Shown here in pieces: positions 33,254-45,700 of a DNA stretch of 64,000 bases. Where the stretch lies: contig OZ025859.1 in NCBI GenBank assembly GCA_964019425.1, positions 124,001 through 188,000 of the forward strand, written 5' to 3'. The notes beneath the pieces are model-generated. The model did no database searches. It was not told where the DNA came from and saw nothing but the letters and a program-made list of their open reading frames with translations. Position 1 is the stretch's first letter; every line of letters begins with the position of its first letter. Origin of the DNA: Flectonema sp. DT1601 (lineage: Eukaryota > Euglenozoa > Diplonemea > Diplonemida > Diplonemidae). The position numbers and the translations under genes are program-made.

Positions 33254-34859
33254 TTTGTTACTTTTTTATATTCGTGTCGATGGACCGAAGAAGAGGATTC
33301 TTTGGTTTTGTTTTTTAAGAAACTGATGGAAGGAAACATAATAATAAATATTTGTTGTGCTGATGAAGAGAGAACGTTGACAGAATGTCGATCGCTTGAT
33401 TTTTTTAGCATTTGGAGTGGAGTTGGGTTGAGAAGAGAATAAAATTACCATTTTAGAAACTATGAGAGTGTCGTCAACTAAATTAATCTGCTTTCTTAAA
33501 AACTACAACAAATTCCATAGTTGGCACTCACTGTAGTTGACGTCAAAATATAAATCTTAATTAAGGTTTGTTCTTTTTATTTTTATTTGTATTTCTGTAT
33601 TTTTAATTTTGAAAAAACAAAAATACAGAATAAAAAAAAAATAAAAATAAAGGTCAAAACTCCCAATTCCTCCTTAGTTAGTTAGTTATTTAATCCAACG
33701 TTACTGTATATTATGAGTGGTAGGTAACTAACAGTAACAGAGGACCCAATCCATAGCCATATCCGAAGATTTCGCATGGATTGTTAAAGTAGCATCGACT
33801 GAAGATTAATAATGGATTGTCCCTACTATTTAACGTTAATGTTGGATCACAACACAAAAGTTTCCCGAAAATGGAAAATCAAGAAATTAAATTTCAAAAT
33901 TACTAAAGTATTCCTGTTAAGCTAAACAAGTGTTCTCCTTCCTGAAGTTCTTCAAGACAAGGTCTCGTTCTTCACAACATTTTATGAACTCAAATATACA
34001 AAACAGGAAACTAAAAAACTAAACAATCGAGCTGTCTATTGCCGTCCATTTTTGAAACTTTCGCGTTGAGATCTGACACTTCAATATTTCTAATGTGGAA
34101 TTATAGTTTTTTCCCAAAAAAAAAACAAAAATATTAAAAAAACAAAAGCGAGAATCACAATCTTATATTGGTACTAAAAAAGCACCATAAGAGGCAGACA
34201 GAGAAAGCAGATTGTGACAGAATTTGTATTTCTTGTATCAATCCAAATAATTACCACAAAGGTTAATGATTGGAGGAAAGAAGAAGAGCGGGAAAAACAA
34301 AACAATACAAAGCGATGATCATCTGAATGTCATAACAATAAGTTCAGCCACCACACTCAGCTATAACATCGGATCTTAAAAATGAGAGGAAGAAAATAAT
34401 AAATTTTTGTGCAGACTTGCAATGCCTTCCGACATTGCAAAATGATAAATCTCTTATTATAATTACAAGCGATTCAACTCAACAGCAAACAGCCACGGTA
34501 TCAACAGTGAGCACTGCTGTGAGTAAAACAATAAATCGGAATTTCTTAATCATAAACTAATATCAAAAAAAAAAAAAAAAAAAAGCAGAAGAATTTTCAA
34601 CAATTCGCAAATAGCAAGAAGTGAATATTATTGATTCGATAAAATTATTTTTTATATTTAACTGTTTACCAGTTAATTTATCATTCATCACAATCTTTGA
34701 ACAAATTAAACATTAGCAGATTGCGTGAGTCAGACGTCGTTTTATTTTTTCAAAGTTAGAGAATTTCATCAGCACTTTAATTAAATACGTGCCATGAGAA
34801 AATATTATTTGTGGTGAGTGGAAGGTTGTGATGTGATACAATAATTCGTGTCCTTCGCT
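33254..34859. other. Spacer 6 (between short copy 6 and long copy 7)
   Basis: Related to spacers 8 and 9. It holds the upstream block GATGGAAGGAAAC (33322-33343). About 180 bases near 33673-33850, beginning TTAGTTAGTTAG and including CAATCCAT...ATGGATTG, are missing from spacers 8 and 9, so they look like an insertion. Spacer 6 in turn lacks the ACACTCTCCCATGTCAGACAC stretch of spacers 8 and 9. The right end (ATACAATAATTCGTGTCCTTCGCTC) is the shared 3' flank of copies 7, 9 and 10. No gene is seen. Confidence 0.6.
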
Positions 34860-37800
34860 CTAGAACTCGAACACCTCAGCGTGGAAGTCAAATCCCTTGG
34901 CGTAAGCAGCCTCTTCGACCGCACGCACCATAGGAGCAGGTCCACAGGCGAACACCGCGGTCTTGGAACCGCATCCATCGAAGATGCCCGCGTAGTCTGG
35001 TCTTCCGGACAACACAGGAAGTGAGTACGTTGGATCCTCGCTGTCCGGAAGCATCACGTCCACGAACTTCGCAGCGTCGTCCGCAGTGTTGTGGAGGGTC
35101 AGGGTCACGCTGTCGTCGGCCTTCGCGTGGCAGTTCGCCAATTCCGGTCCGAAGCACTCGAACGCATCCGCTCCACGTCCCGACCACACCAACTCCACCT
35201 GCACCGCACCGTCCGGAGTCGTCTTCCTGCGAACAGCCTTCTCCAGAAGCGACAACGCAGGGGTGATTCCGACTCCTCCCGTGCACATCACAATCTTGTC
35301 GTATCCCACCAGCTTCGACAACCTCGGCAGAGCTGAGTTTCCGAACGGACCCTGCACAACGATCTTCTCTCCCGACAAGTCCTTGTTCGCCACAGCCGCA
35401 GTCCAGCTGTCTGGTCCGTTCGCCTTCATGTGGATGCTGAAAGTCGTCATTCCGTTCTTCGTCGCTCCCCTGCTGCTGATCGAGAACGGATGCCACTCCA
35501 GGCTGCTGATCGATGGGATCTTCACCAGAACGTACTGCGTAGGCTCAAACGAGAAGCTCTTCATCGAGATCGTCAGCTTCGTGATTCCTCCCTTCCTTGG
35601 CTCGTGTTCCTTGATCGTCGCAGTTCCCACGCATCCCGCGTGGATGTGTCTCGACATCAAGTCCACCGCGTACAGAATCACAGGAATTCCGCAGTAGATC
35701 ATCAAACTCGGGTAATGGATCCACGCCATCACGTAAACCACGATGTACATCAAGTGAGACAACACGAACACATTCCAGTAGTTACGTCTGATGTAAGGAA
35801 GCGCTCCCAAGCACACAATCGTCAAAGCACACCAAGAGATGAAACCAGCCGCAGGAGGTCCGTGAGGGTATCCAATCTCCCATCTGAACATTCTCTCAAA
35901 CGACAACCTCGCCGCCTCGTTCGCGTTCTCCGGGTTGATGTAAGTCTGAGTCGAGTACACAGGAGTTCCCTGACGGTAGTATCTCATGTGGTCCGCGAAC
36001 ATACCGATGAAATGGCACACAGTCAACACCCAAATCCATCCTCCGATTCTGCGATGGAAAGCCAACGCTCTCTCGAATGGAATTCCGATGCACCACAACA
36101 ACACCGAGTGTCTCGAAACAGGGAACAGCTGCAACACCAAAAGACCAGCCACCACTCCTCCAATTCCACGGCTCGTCTTTCCAACCAAGTTGTTGATCGT
36201 CGCGTGGTTCCACACGTAGAAGAAGCACAACAAGCACCATCCAATGATCCACAAGTTCATCATCAAAGTCCCCCAGTAGAATCGGAGTTGCAGAGGAAGG
36301 TACTGGTCCACCATCTCAAGCATCGGAGACAGAGGTCCGTTCAGAGGCTTCTGGTACTTGTTCTTCATCAGGAACCCAATCAATGCCATCAAGAACAACA
36401 AGATCACCCAGCACATGATCAGGTATGTGATCACGTCTCCGTTGTTACCACGCCACTCGAAGTACACCATTCCTCCGAGGCTGTGCTTGTTTCCTCTGAT
36501 CAATCGAGTCCACAGGAAGTATGGCTGTCTGTATCCAATGCATCCGTCCTCAATGCAACCCTGTCCGTCGATCACTCCTCTCTTCGGTTCCCATCTGGTT
36601 GGGGTTGATGGTGTTCCGTCTCCTCCATCAGCTCCACCGTCAGCAGTGGTGGTACCATCAGCACCTCCATCAGCAGTAGTTGCAGCACCTCCGTCGGCAG
36701 TAGTGGCAGCACCACCATCAGCACCTCCGTCCGCCTGAAGCACATTTACAGCTCTGCTGTTCGTGTTCAAAGTCAACACAGCAGGGTTCCTCGTCACAGT
36801 CAGTCCTCCCACGGTAGTCGCCGACCACTGCTGCACCGACTGGGTCGCAGCCGCGTTCACCGAAGTCTTTGTCATCGAAGTGATCGTCACCTCGACCCTC
36901 ATCGTCGCAGTTGCGAGGACAGAAGCTCTGGCACCATCAGCATCACCACCTGCGCCATCAGCGGCAGCACCGTCGGCCGCACCGTCAGCAGCACCACCGT
37001 CGGCAGCACCACCGTCAGCAGTTGCTGTTGCTGGTGCTGGAGCTGACGTGATTCCACGCTTGGTATCGATCTCAGCCTTCAACTTGCACTCGGTCAGTGT
37101 GTTGTCCGCCTGCACGTTGCAGATTCTAGTCACGTGGGTTCCGGTTTCGGTGATCGAGTTCGCCTTCGTGTATGTGTTAGTCCCGCCACCGTCAGCGCCA
37201 TCAGCGCCACCATCTGCTCCACCATCAGCACCATCAGCGGCAGTAGTACCGTCAGCGGCACCGTCAGCAGCACCATCAGCAACAGCAACTGCACGGTGAG
37301 CGGTAGCTGCGACAGACCTGTTTTTGTGTTTTGTTCGGTTTTCTTGAATTGAAATAAACAAAACAACAAAATAAATAATTTGAATAAAGATCCATACCTT
37401 GCCTTCACCTCAGCCTCAATTGCGGTCAAAGACGTGAGAAGCTCCGGAGAATTCCAGAACGTAGCGAGCTCAGTTGGGATCTGCACCTCCATAAACACGA
37501 CTGAAGTTGGAGCTCCCTCAGCAGGGGCAGCGACAACACGAGGACGGCCTGCAGCGATGATCCTCCTCCCGGAGAACGTGATGGTTTGCCACTGACCGTC
37601 GATCACTGCCGCAGCACGCTCAGCTCCTTCGCGAGCACCGGCAATCGATGTCGACTCGAAGTCAATTCTGACAACCAAATCACCAGCAGCAAGGGTGCTT
37701 GCGGCACGGCCATCACCATCAGCGGCAGCACCGTCAGCAGCACCTCCGTCAGCAGCACCTCCATCAGCTGTGGTCCCGTCAGCTCCTCCGTCAGCTGTGG

Positions 37801-38305
37801 TCGTCGCGGCGGCGGTGGTGATTCCAGTGAGCGTCAAGATTGCAGCTCTCTCGGTACAAATCAAAGGAACTGAACCAGAGTTGCAAAGCTGCATCACCTG
37901 AGTAGTTGTTGTCTTTGCAGCGGTTGTCGAGCCACCGTCAGCTCCTCCGTCAGCTCCACCATCAGCTCCACCGTCGGCGGTACCACCATCGGCGGTTGTG
38001 GTTCCGTCAGCGGCGGTCGCGTCGCCTCCGTCCTGCAACACTTCAACACGACGTGTCGTTGGCTTTGACGCGTCACCGAACGCCTTTTCAACATCGGTGA
38101 CCACATTCTTCATCAGATTAGTAGGGTCCGCTAGTACACTGGCGTAAGTGACATCCAATACCATCTGTACAGTCGCAGTGTACTTCTGTGCAGCAGCAGC
38201 ACTCGTACCATCGCCACCTACGACGTACTCAACTTCGGTAACTCCAGCAATGAAGAACCCGAACCAGAATACTAAAAGGGCAATCCCAGTTAGTAGTTTC
38301 AACAT
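34860..38305 (-). CDS. Copy 7: long ferric reductase/NADPH oxidase-like protein (1121 aa)
   Basis: Exon 1 is 38305-37398, the intron 37397-37318 (only 80 bp), exon 2 37317-34860, stop TAG. The intron has lost about 50 internal bases (the CCATCCATGGAAACATG part) but keeps GTATGG and ACAAAAACAG. The mature N-terminus is AGVTEVEYVVGGDG instead of AGVAQVEYSSNDGDG, a variant shared with copy 10. Linkers are Ala-rich, with GGAATTADGG blocks before the membrane domain. The outer loop has the rare set IGYR, YFLWTRLIRGNKHSLGG, again as in copy 10; also YSTQ and FISW. Motifs are intact. It pairs with short copy 6 to its left. Confidence 0.9.
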
Positions 38306-39530
38306 TTTGTTACTTTTTTATAAAGTGTGTGGATATGACCTGATGTAATAGATTCTTTGATGTCGAGGAATAGAAATAATCGTTAGATGGAAATATGATC
38401 AGAAAAGACTCTTTTTGAATTGAAAGTCTTGCGGTCGACAAGTCTAACGCGCTGTTGGAAATCTGTGAATGGAAAATGTACTTAATAAGAAGAAACAGAT
38501 AACCTTTTGAAGCAAGCGAAGCCATCTAATTATTAATGCAAAATAAATAACTCTCATACGAGACGATTAAAATGCAAAAAAAGGAAACAGCAGCATTCCC
38601 AAAGAAGGGGGAGTTAGAAGAGGAACTGAAAATAATTTATTGTTTTTCTTTTGGCTTTTTTTTGTTACATCTACGCTTGCTTCTGAGGGTCTACATTTCA
38701 ACTCTTCGTTACTTTTGAGTATTCTTATATTCGATGATAGAATGAAGTAACGTCTAGTCGACTTTACAAACTTCACACACAATGAAAAAGGCGTAGAATC
38801 AAAAAAAAACTAAAACTGGAGAGCAACAACAACAACAATAACGAGCGAATCGAAAACAGTGATGCAACGTGGTCAGTAACGTGACCATTAGTGCTTTGTT
38901 AATTGGTGTTGAAGAATAACAATGGAAAACCATTAGTAAGAAGAAGAATTTGCAGGAAGACTAAAGAATTTGAGGCAGAAGAAAAATTTCCCTTTTTTCG
39001 AAAAAGAGAAATCGATTTATCGTTTCCTTTACAATCTCTTATAAAAGAAAATAATACAAGTAGTCAATAACAGACACGACCGACAGCAATCACCACATGC
39101 ACAACAAAACAACTTAATACCCCGCGACCACTTAAGGCAACGACTTAGTTAAGTTGCACTACACTGGAGAAGTTATCGATCCTTCCTTTTGTATTAAGGT
39201 GGATAAAAGCAGAGAGGAAGTAAAAAACATTAAAATAATAATAATAAAAAAACTATTCAAAGAACAAAATATAATAATAAATTGAAACAATCGCAATTTT
39301 TTCCCGAAAGACACTTAAATAACATTCAGGATTTCACATAAACAGGAATTCAACTCAACAACACGCCTACCGATATCTGTCACAATATTCAGCAGGAGTA
39401 CTTTGTTAAGTTTCCGACAAATAGTGAGGCGTCCACTTTAGAACTCGAATAACATTTATCACTTATTTCAATTTGTTTGAAGAAGACAGTCACACAAATA
39501 TGAATGAGATAAGAATTTCACACCTTCGCT
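38306..39530. other. Spacer 7 (between long copy 7 and short copy 8)
   Basis: The first 1.1 kb matches spacer 5 with small indels (for example shorter T runs near 38640-38665 and extra DNA near 39065-39130). From about 39450 it changes abruptly to the 3' flank type of copy 2 (see 39421-39530). No gene is supported. Confidence 0.6.
39421..39530 (-). pseudogene. Recombination scar with stray 3' tip of a reductase gene
   Basis: ATAGTGAGGCGTCCACTTTAGAACTCGAA at 39421-39449 matches the end of copy 6 and its 3' flank (31374-31402), that is, a stop codon and the last few codons (FEF) of a short-type gene. It then breaks into DNA that matches the flank of copy 2 (5072-5146) and leads to the real end of copy 8. 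Only about four codons of the lost gene remain. Confidence 0.75.
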
Positions 39531-41393
39531 CTAGAACTCGAACACCTCAGCGTGGAAGTCAAATCCCTTGGCGTAAGCAGCCTCTTCGACCGCACGCACC
39601 ATAGGAGCAGGTCCACAGGCGAACACCGCGGTCTTGGAACCGCATCCATCGAAGATGCCCGCGTAGTCTGGTCTTCCGGACAACACAGGAAGTGAGTACG
39701 TTGGATCCTCGCTGTCCGGAAGCTTCACGTCCACGAAATTCGCAGCGTCGTTCGCAGTGTTGTGGAGGGTCAGGGTCACGTTGTCTTCGGCCTTCGCGTG
39801 GCAGTTCGCCAATTCCGGTCCGAAGCACTCGAACGCATCCGCTCCACGTCCCGACCACACCAACTCCACCTGCACCGCACCGTCCGGAGTCGTCTTCCTG
39901 TGAACAGCCTTCTCCAGAAGCGACAACGCAGGGGTGATTCCGACTCCTCCCGTGCACATCACAATCTTGTCGTATCCCACCAGCTTCGACAACCTCGGCA
40001 GAGCTGAGTTTCCGAACGGACCCTGCACAACGATCTTCTCTCCCGACAAGTCCTTGTTCGCCACAGCCGCAGTCCAGCTGTCTGGTCCGTTCGCCTTCAT
40101 GTGGATGCTGAAAGTCGTCATGCCGCTATCCGTCGCTCCCTTGCTGCTGATCGAGAACGGATGCCACTCCAGGCTGCTGATCGATGGGATCTTCACCAGA
40201 ACGTACTGCGTAGGCTCAAATGAGAAGCTCTTCATCGAGATCGTCAGCTTCGTGATTCCTCCCTTCCTTGGCTCGTGTTCCTTGATCGTCGCAGTTCCCA
40301 CGCATCCCGCGTGGATGTGTCTCGACATCAAGTCCACCGCGTACAGAATCACAGGAATTCCGCAGTAGATCATCAAACTCGGGTAATGGATCCACGCCAT
40401 CACGTAAACCACGATGTACATCAAGTGAGACAACACGAACACATTCCAGTAGTTACGTCTGATGTAAGGAAGCGCTCCCAAGCAAACAATCGTCAAAGCA
40501 CACCAAGAGATGAAACCAGCCGCAGGAGGTCCGTGAGGGTATCCGATCTCCCATCTGAACATTCTCTCAAACGACAACCTCGCCGCCTCGTTCGCGTTCT
40601 CCGGGTTGATGTAAGTCTGAGTAGCGATTACAGGAGTTCCCTGACGGTAGTATCTCATGTGGTCCGCGAACATACCGATGAAATGGCACACCGTCAACAC
40701 CCAAATCCATCCTCCGATTCTACGATGGAAAGCCAACGCTCTCTCGAATGGAATTCCGATGCACCACAACAACACCGAGTGTCTCGAAACAGGGAACAGC
40801 TGCAATACCAAAAGACCAGCCACCACTCCTCCAATTCCACGGCTCGTCTTTCCAACCAAGTTGTTGATCGTCGCGTGGTTCAACACGTAGAAGAAGCACA
40901 ACAAGCACCATCCAATGATCCACAAGTTCATCATCAAAGTCCCCCAGTAGAATCGGAGTTGCAGAGGAAGGTACTGGTCCACCATCTCGAGCATCGGAGA
41001 CAGAGGTCCGTTCAGAGGCTTCTGGTACTTGTTCTTCATCAGGAACCCAATCAATGCCATCAAGAACAACAAGATCACCCAGCACATGATCAGGTACGTG
41101 ATCACGTCTCCGTTGTTACCACGCCACTCGAAGTACACCATTCCTCCGAAGTTGTGCCTGTCTCCCTTGATCAATCGGGTCCACACGAAGTACGGCTGTC
41201 TGTATCCAGTGCATCCTTCCTCCACACAACCCTGTCCGTCGATCACTCCTCTCTTCGGTTCCCACCTCTTAACAGACGGAGGCGGGGTCGGGCCGTCACC
41301 GTCATTGGTGCTGTAATCAACTTGAGCAACTCCAGCAATGAAGAACCCGATCCAGAAGACTAACAGAGCAATCCCAGTTAGTAGTTTCAACAT
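39531..41393 (-). CDS. Copy 8: short ferric reductase/NADPH oxidase-like protein (620 aa)
   Basis: Single exon, same length as copy 6. Compared with copy 6 it has Ile for Phe in the leader (VFWIGFFIAG), PTPPPSVKR at the joint, TGYR with RLIKGDRHNFGG in the outer loop, VIATQ, FISWCAL, SSKGATDSG before the NADPH domain and NSALPRL as in the long copies. Its core is therefore closer to the long genes than copy 6 is, which suggests conversion by a long neighbour. The 3' flank is of the copy 2 type. Upstream lies the GATGGAAGGAAAC block at 41465-41485. All redox motifs are present. Confidence 0.92.
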   Translation of the reverse strand: MLKLLTGIALLVFWIGFFIAGVAQVDYSTNDGDGPTPPPSVKRWEPKRGVIDGQGCVEEGCTGYRQPYFVWTRLIKGDRHNFGGMVYFEWRGNNGDVITYLIMCWVILLFLMALIGFLMKNKYQKPLNGPLSPMLEMVDQYLPLQLRFYWGTLMMNLWIIGWCLLCFFYVLNHATINNLVGKTSRGIGGVVAGLLVLQLFPVSRHSVLLWCIGIPFERALAFHRRIGGWIWVLTVCHFIGMFADHMRYYRQGTPVIATQTYINPENANEAARLSFERMFRWEIGYPHGPPAAGFISWCALTIVCLGALPYIRRNYWNVFVLSHLMYIVVYVMAWIHYPSLMIYCGIPVILYAVDLMSRHIHAGCVGTATIKEHEPRKGGITKLTISMKSFSFEPTQYVLVKIPSISSLEWHPFSISSKGATDSGMTTFSIHMKANGPDSWTAAVANKDLSGEKIVVQGPFGNSALPRLSKLVGYDKIVMCTGGVGITPALSLLEKAVHRKTTPDGAVQVELVWSGRGADAFECFGPELANCHAKAEDNVTLTLHNTANDAANFVDVKLPDSEDPTYSLPVLSGRPDYAGIFDGCGSKTAVFACGPAPMVRAVEEAAYAKGFDFHAEVFEF

Positions 41394-42755
41394 TTTGTTA
41401 CTTTTTTATGAAATTCGCGTTGATGGACCGAAGAAAGAGATTCTCTTCTTTTGTTGTTAAGAAACTGATGGAAGGAAACATAATAATAAATATTTGTTGT
41501 GCTGATGAAGAGAGAATGTTGACAGAATGTCGATCGCTTGATTTTTTTAGCATTTGGAATAGAGTTGGGTTGAGAAGAGAATAAAATTACCATTTTAGAA
41601 ACTATGAGAGTGTCAACTAAATTAATCTGCTTTCTTAAAAACTACAACAAATTCCATAGTTGGCACTCACTGTAGTTGACGTCAAAATATAAATCTTAGT
41701 TAAGGTTTGTTCTTTTTATTTTTATTTGTATTTCATTTTTTTCTTTTTTTTTTTTTGTTGAAAAAAACAAAACATATAATAATAAAAAAAGGCCAAACCC
41801 CCAATTCCGTATTAATGTTAGTTAAAATGTCGCATCACAACACAAAAGTTTACCGAAAACGGAAAATAAACAAAATTTAAATACTACTAAAGCGCAAGCT
41901 GCTACACTATATCACAACACACTCTCCCATGTCAGACACAGGTGAGACTCTCACCAGTGTGAGGACACAATGAATAAATCTCCTGGTGACAGTAGTACTC
42001 TTTCCTGAAGTTCCTCGAGAAATTAAATTTCAAAATTACTAAAGTATTCCTGTTAAGCTAAACAAGTGTTCTCCTTCCTGAAGTTCTTCAAGACAAGGTC
42101 TCGTTCTTCACAACATTTTATGAACTCAAATACACAAAACAGGAAACTAAAAAACAAAATAAGCGAGCTGTCTATTGCCGTCCATTTTTGAAACTTTCGC
42201 GTTGAGATCTGACACTTCAATATTTCTTTATGTGGAATTATAGTTTTTTCCCAAAAAAAAAAAAAAAAATATTAAAAAAACAAAAACGAGAATCACAATC
42301 TTATATTGGTACTAAAAAAGCACCATAAGAGGCAGACAGAGAAAGCAGATTGTGACAGAATTTGTATTTCTTGTATCAATCCAAATAATTACCACAAAGG
42401 TTAATGATTGGAGGAAAGAAGAAGAGCGGGAAAAACAAAACAATACAAAGCAATGATCATCTGAATGTCATAACAATAAGTTCAGCCACCACACTCAGCT
42501 ATAACATCGGATCTTAAAATTGAGAGGAAGAAAATAGTAAATTTTGTGTAGACTTGCAATGCCTTCCGACATTGCAGAATGATGTTTAATTATTTTTTGA
42601 TTAATTCATTTACGAAGTAAACGAGCAATTAAAGTTTTTTTATATTCAGAGTAAGAGAATTTCATCGGCACTTTAATAAAATACGTGCCATGAGAAAATA
42701 TAATTTGTGGTGAGTGGAAGGTTGTGATGTGATACAATAATTCGCGTCCTTCGCT
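41394..42755. other. Spacer 8 (between short copy 8 and long copy 9)
   Basis: Near its left end it matches spacer 6 (upstream block, then GTTGACAGAATGTCGATCGCTTG). In the middle it has CTCTCCCATGTCAGACAC and GGTGAGACTCTCACC (a 7-base-arm hairpin), shared with spacer 9. It has shorter A runs than spacer 9 and lacks about 200 bases near its right end that spacers 6 and 9 carry (around 34440-34740). No gene is seen. Confidence 0.6.
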
Positions 42756-45700
42756 CTAGAACTCGAACACCTCAGCGTGGAAGTCAAATCCCTTGGCGTA
42801 AGCAGCCTCTTCGACCGCACGCACCATAGGAGCAGGTCCACAGGCGAACACCGCGGTCTTGGAACCGCATCCATCGAAGATGCCCGCGTAGTCTGGTCTT
42901 CCGGACAACACAGGAAGTGAGTACGTTGGATCCTCGCTGTCCGGAAGCATCACGTCCACGAACTTCGCAGCGTCGTCCGCAGTGTTGTGGAGGGTCAGGG
43001 TCACGCTGTCGTCGGCCTTCGCGTGGCAGTTCGCCAATTCCGGTCCGAAACACTCGAACGCATCCGCTCCACGTCCCGACCACACCAACTCCACCTGCAC
43101 CGCACCGTCCGGAGTCGTCTTCCTGCGAACAGCCTTCTCCAGAAGCGACAACGCAGGGGTGATTCCGACTCCTCCCGTGCACATCACAATCTTGTCGTAT
43201 CCCACCAGCTTCGACAACCTCGGCAGAGCTGAGTTTCCGAACGGACCCTGCACAACGATCTTCTCTCCCGACAAGTCCTTGTTCGCCACAGCCGCAGTCC
43301 AGCTGTCTGGTCCGTTCGCCTTCATGTGGATGCTGAAAGTCGTCATTCCGTTCTTCGTCGCTCCCCTGCTGCTGATCGAGAACGGATGCCACTCCAGGCT
43401 GCTGATCGATGGGATCTTCACCAGAACGTACTGCGTAGGCTCAAACGAGAAGCTCTTCATCGAGATCGTCAACTTCGTGATTCCTCCCTTCCTTGGCTCG
43501 TGTTCCTTGATCGTCGCAGTTCCCACGCATCCCGCGTGGATGTGTCTCGACATCAAGTCCACCGCGTACAGAATCACAGGAATTCCGCAGTAGATCATCA
43601 AACTCGGGTAATGGATCCACGCCATCACGTAAACCACGATGTACATCAAGTGAGACAACACGAACACATTCCAGTAGTTACGTCTGATGTAAGGAAGCGC
43701 TCCCAAGCACACAATCGTCAAAGCACACCATGCGATGAAACCAGCCGCAGGAGGTCCGTGAGGGTATCCGATCTCCCATCTGAACATTCTCTCAAACGAC
43801 AACCTCGCCGCCTCGTTCGCGTTCTCCGGGTTGATGTAAGTCTGAGTCGAGTACACAGGAGTTCCCTGACGGTAGTATCTCATGTGGTCCGCGAACATAC
43901 CGATGAAATGGCATACCGTCAACACCCAAATCCATCCTCCGATTCTGCGATGGAAAGCCAACGCTCTCTCGAATGGAATTCCGATGCACCACAACAACAC
44001 CGAGTGTCTCGAAACAGGGAACAGCTGCAACACCAAAAGACCAGCCACCACTCCTCCAATTCCACGGCTCGTCTTTCCAACCAAGTTGTTGATCGTCGCG
44101 TGGTTCCACACGTAGAAGAAGCACAACAAACACCATCCAATGATCCACAAGTTCATCATCAAAGTCCCCCAGTAGAATCGGAGTTGCAGAGGAAGGTACT
44201 GGTCCACCATCTCGAGCATCGGAGACAGAGGTCCGTTCAGAGGCTTCTGGTACTTGTTCTTCATCAGGAACCCAATCAATGCCATCAAGAACAACAAGAT
44301 CACCCAGCACATGATCAGGTACGTGATCACGTCTCCGTTGTTACCACGCCACTCGAAGTACACCATTCCTCCGAGGTTGTGCTTGTCTCCTCTGATCAAT
44401 CGAGTCCACACGAAGTATGGCTGTTTGTATCCAATGCATCCGTCCTCAATGCAACCCTGTCCGTCGATCACTCCTCTCTTCGGTTCCCATCTGGTTGGGG
44501 TTGATGGTGTTCCGTCTCCTCCATCAGCAGCTCCACCGTCAGCAGTGGTGGTACCATCAGCTCCACCATCAGCACCTCCATCAGCAGTAGTTGCAGCACC
44601 TCCGTCGGCAGTAGTGGCAGCACCACCATCAGCACCTCCGTCCGCCTGAAGCACATTTACAGCTCTGCTGTTCGTGTTCAAAGTCAACACAGCAGGGTTC
44701 CTCGTCACAGTCAGTCCTCCCACGGTAGTCGCCGACCACTGCTGCACCGACTGGGTCGCAGCCGCGTTCACCGAAGTCTTTGTCATCGAAGTGATCGTCA
44801 CCTCGACCCTCATCGTCGCAGTTGCGAGGACAGAAGCTCTGGCACCGTCAGCATCACCACCTGCGCCATCAGCGGCAGCACCGTCGGCCGCACCGTCAGC
44901 AGCACCACCGTCGGCAGCACCACCGTCAGCTGTTGCTGTTGCTGGTGCTGGAGCTGACGTGATTCCACGCTTGGTATCAATCTCAGCCTTCAACTTGCAC
45001 TCGGTCAGTGTGTTGTCCGCCTGCACGTTGCAGATTCTAGTCACGTGGGTTCCGGTTTCGGTGATCGCGTTCGCCTTCGTGTATGTGTTAGTCGCGCCAC
45101 CGTCAGCGCCATCAGCGCCACCATCTGCTCCACCATCAGCACCATCAGCGGCAGTAGTACCGTCAGCGGCACCGTCAGCAGCACCATCAGCAACAGCAAC
45201 TGCACGGTGAGCGGTAGCTGCGACAGACCTGTTTTTGTGTTTTGTTCGGTTTTTTTGTTTGATTCCTAACCCCATCCATGGAAACATGCTTATTTGGCGA
45301 TCAACAGAATTGAAATAAACGAAACAACAAAATAAATAATTTGAATAAAGATCCATACCTTGCCTTCACCTCAGCCTCAATTGCGGTCAAAGACGTGAGA
45401 AGCTCCGGAGAATTCCAGAACGTAGCGAGCTCAGTTGGGATCTGCACCTCCATAAACACGACTGAAGTTGGAGCTCCCTCAGCAGGGGCAGCGACAACAC
45501 GAGGACGGCCTGCAGCGATGATCCTCCTCCCGGAGAACGTGATGGTTTGCCACTGACCGTCGATCACTGCCGCAGCACGCTCAGCTCCTTCGCGAGCACC
45601 GGCAACCGATGTCGACTCGAAGTCAATTCTGACAACCAAATCACCAGCAGCAAGGGTGCTTGCGGCACGGCCATCACCATCAGCGGCAGCACCGTCAGCA

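Noticed and set aside
33673-33850. Insertion in spacer 6 as a TIR element (ATCCAACGTTA near the left, TAACGTTAATGTTGGAT at the right)
   Set aside because: The inverted match is short and imperfect and the empty sites in spacers 8 and 9 do not give a clear target duplication; kept only as a spacer difference.
42662-42874. Minus-strand 70-codon frame at the 3' end of copy 9 (also near copy 10)
   Set aside because: It is an alternative-frame reading of the conserved 3' coding end plus flank; no independent support.
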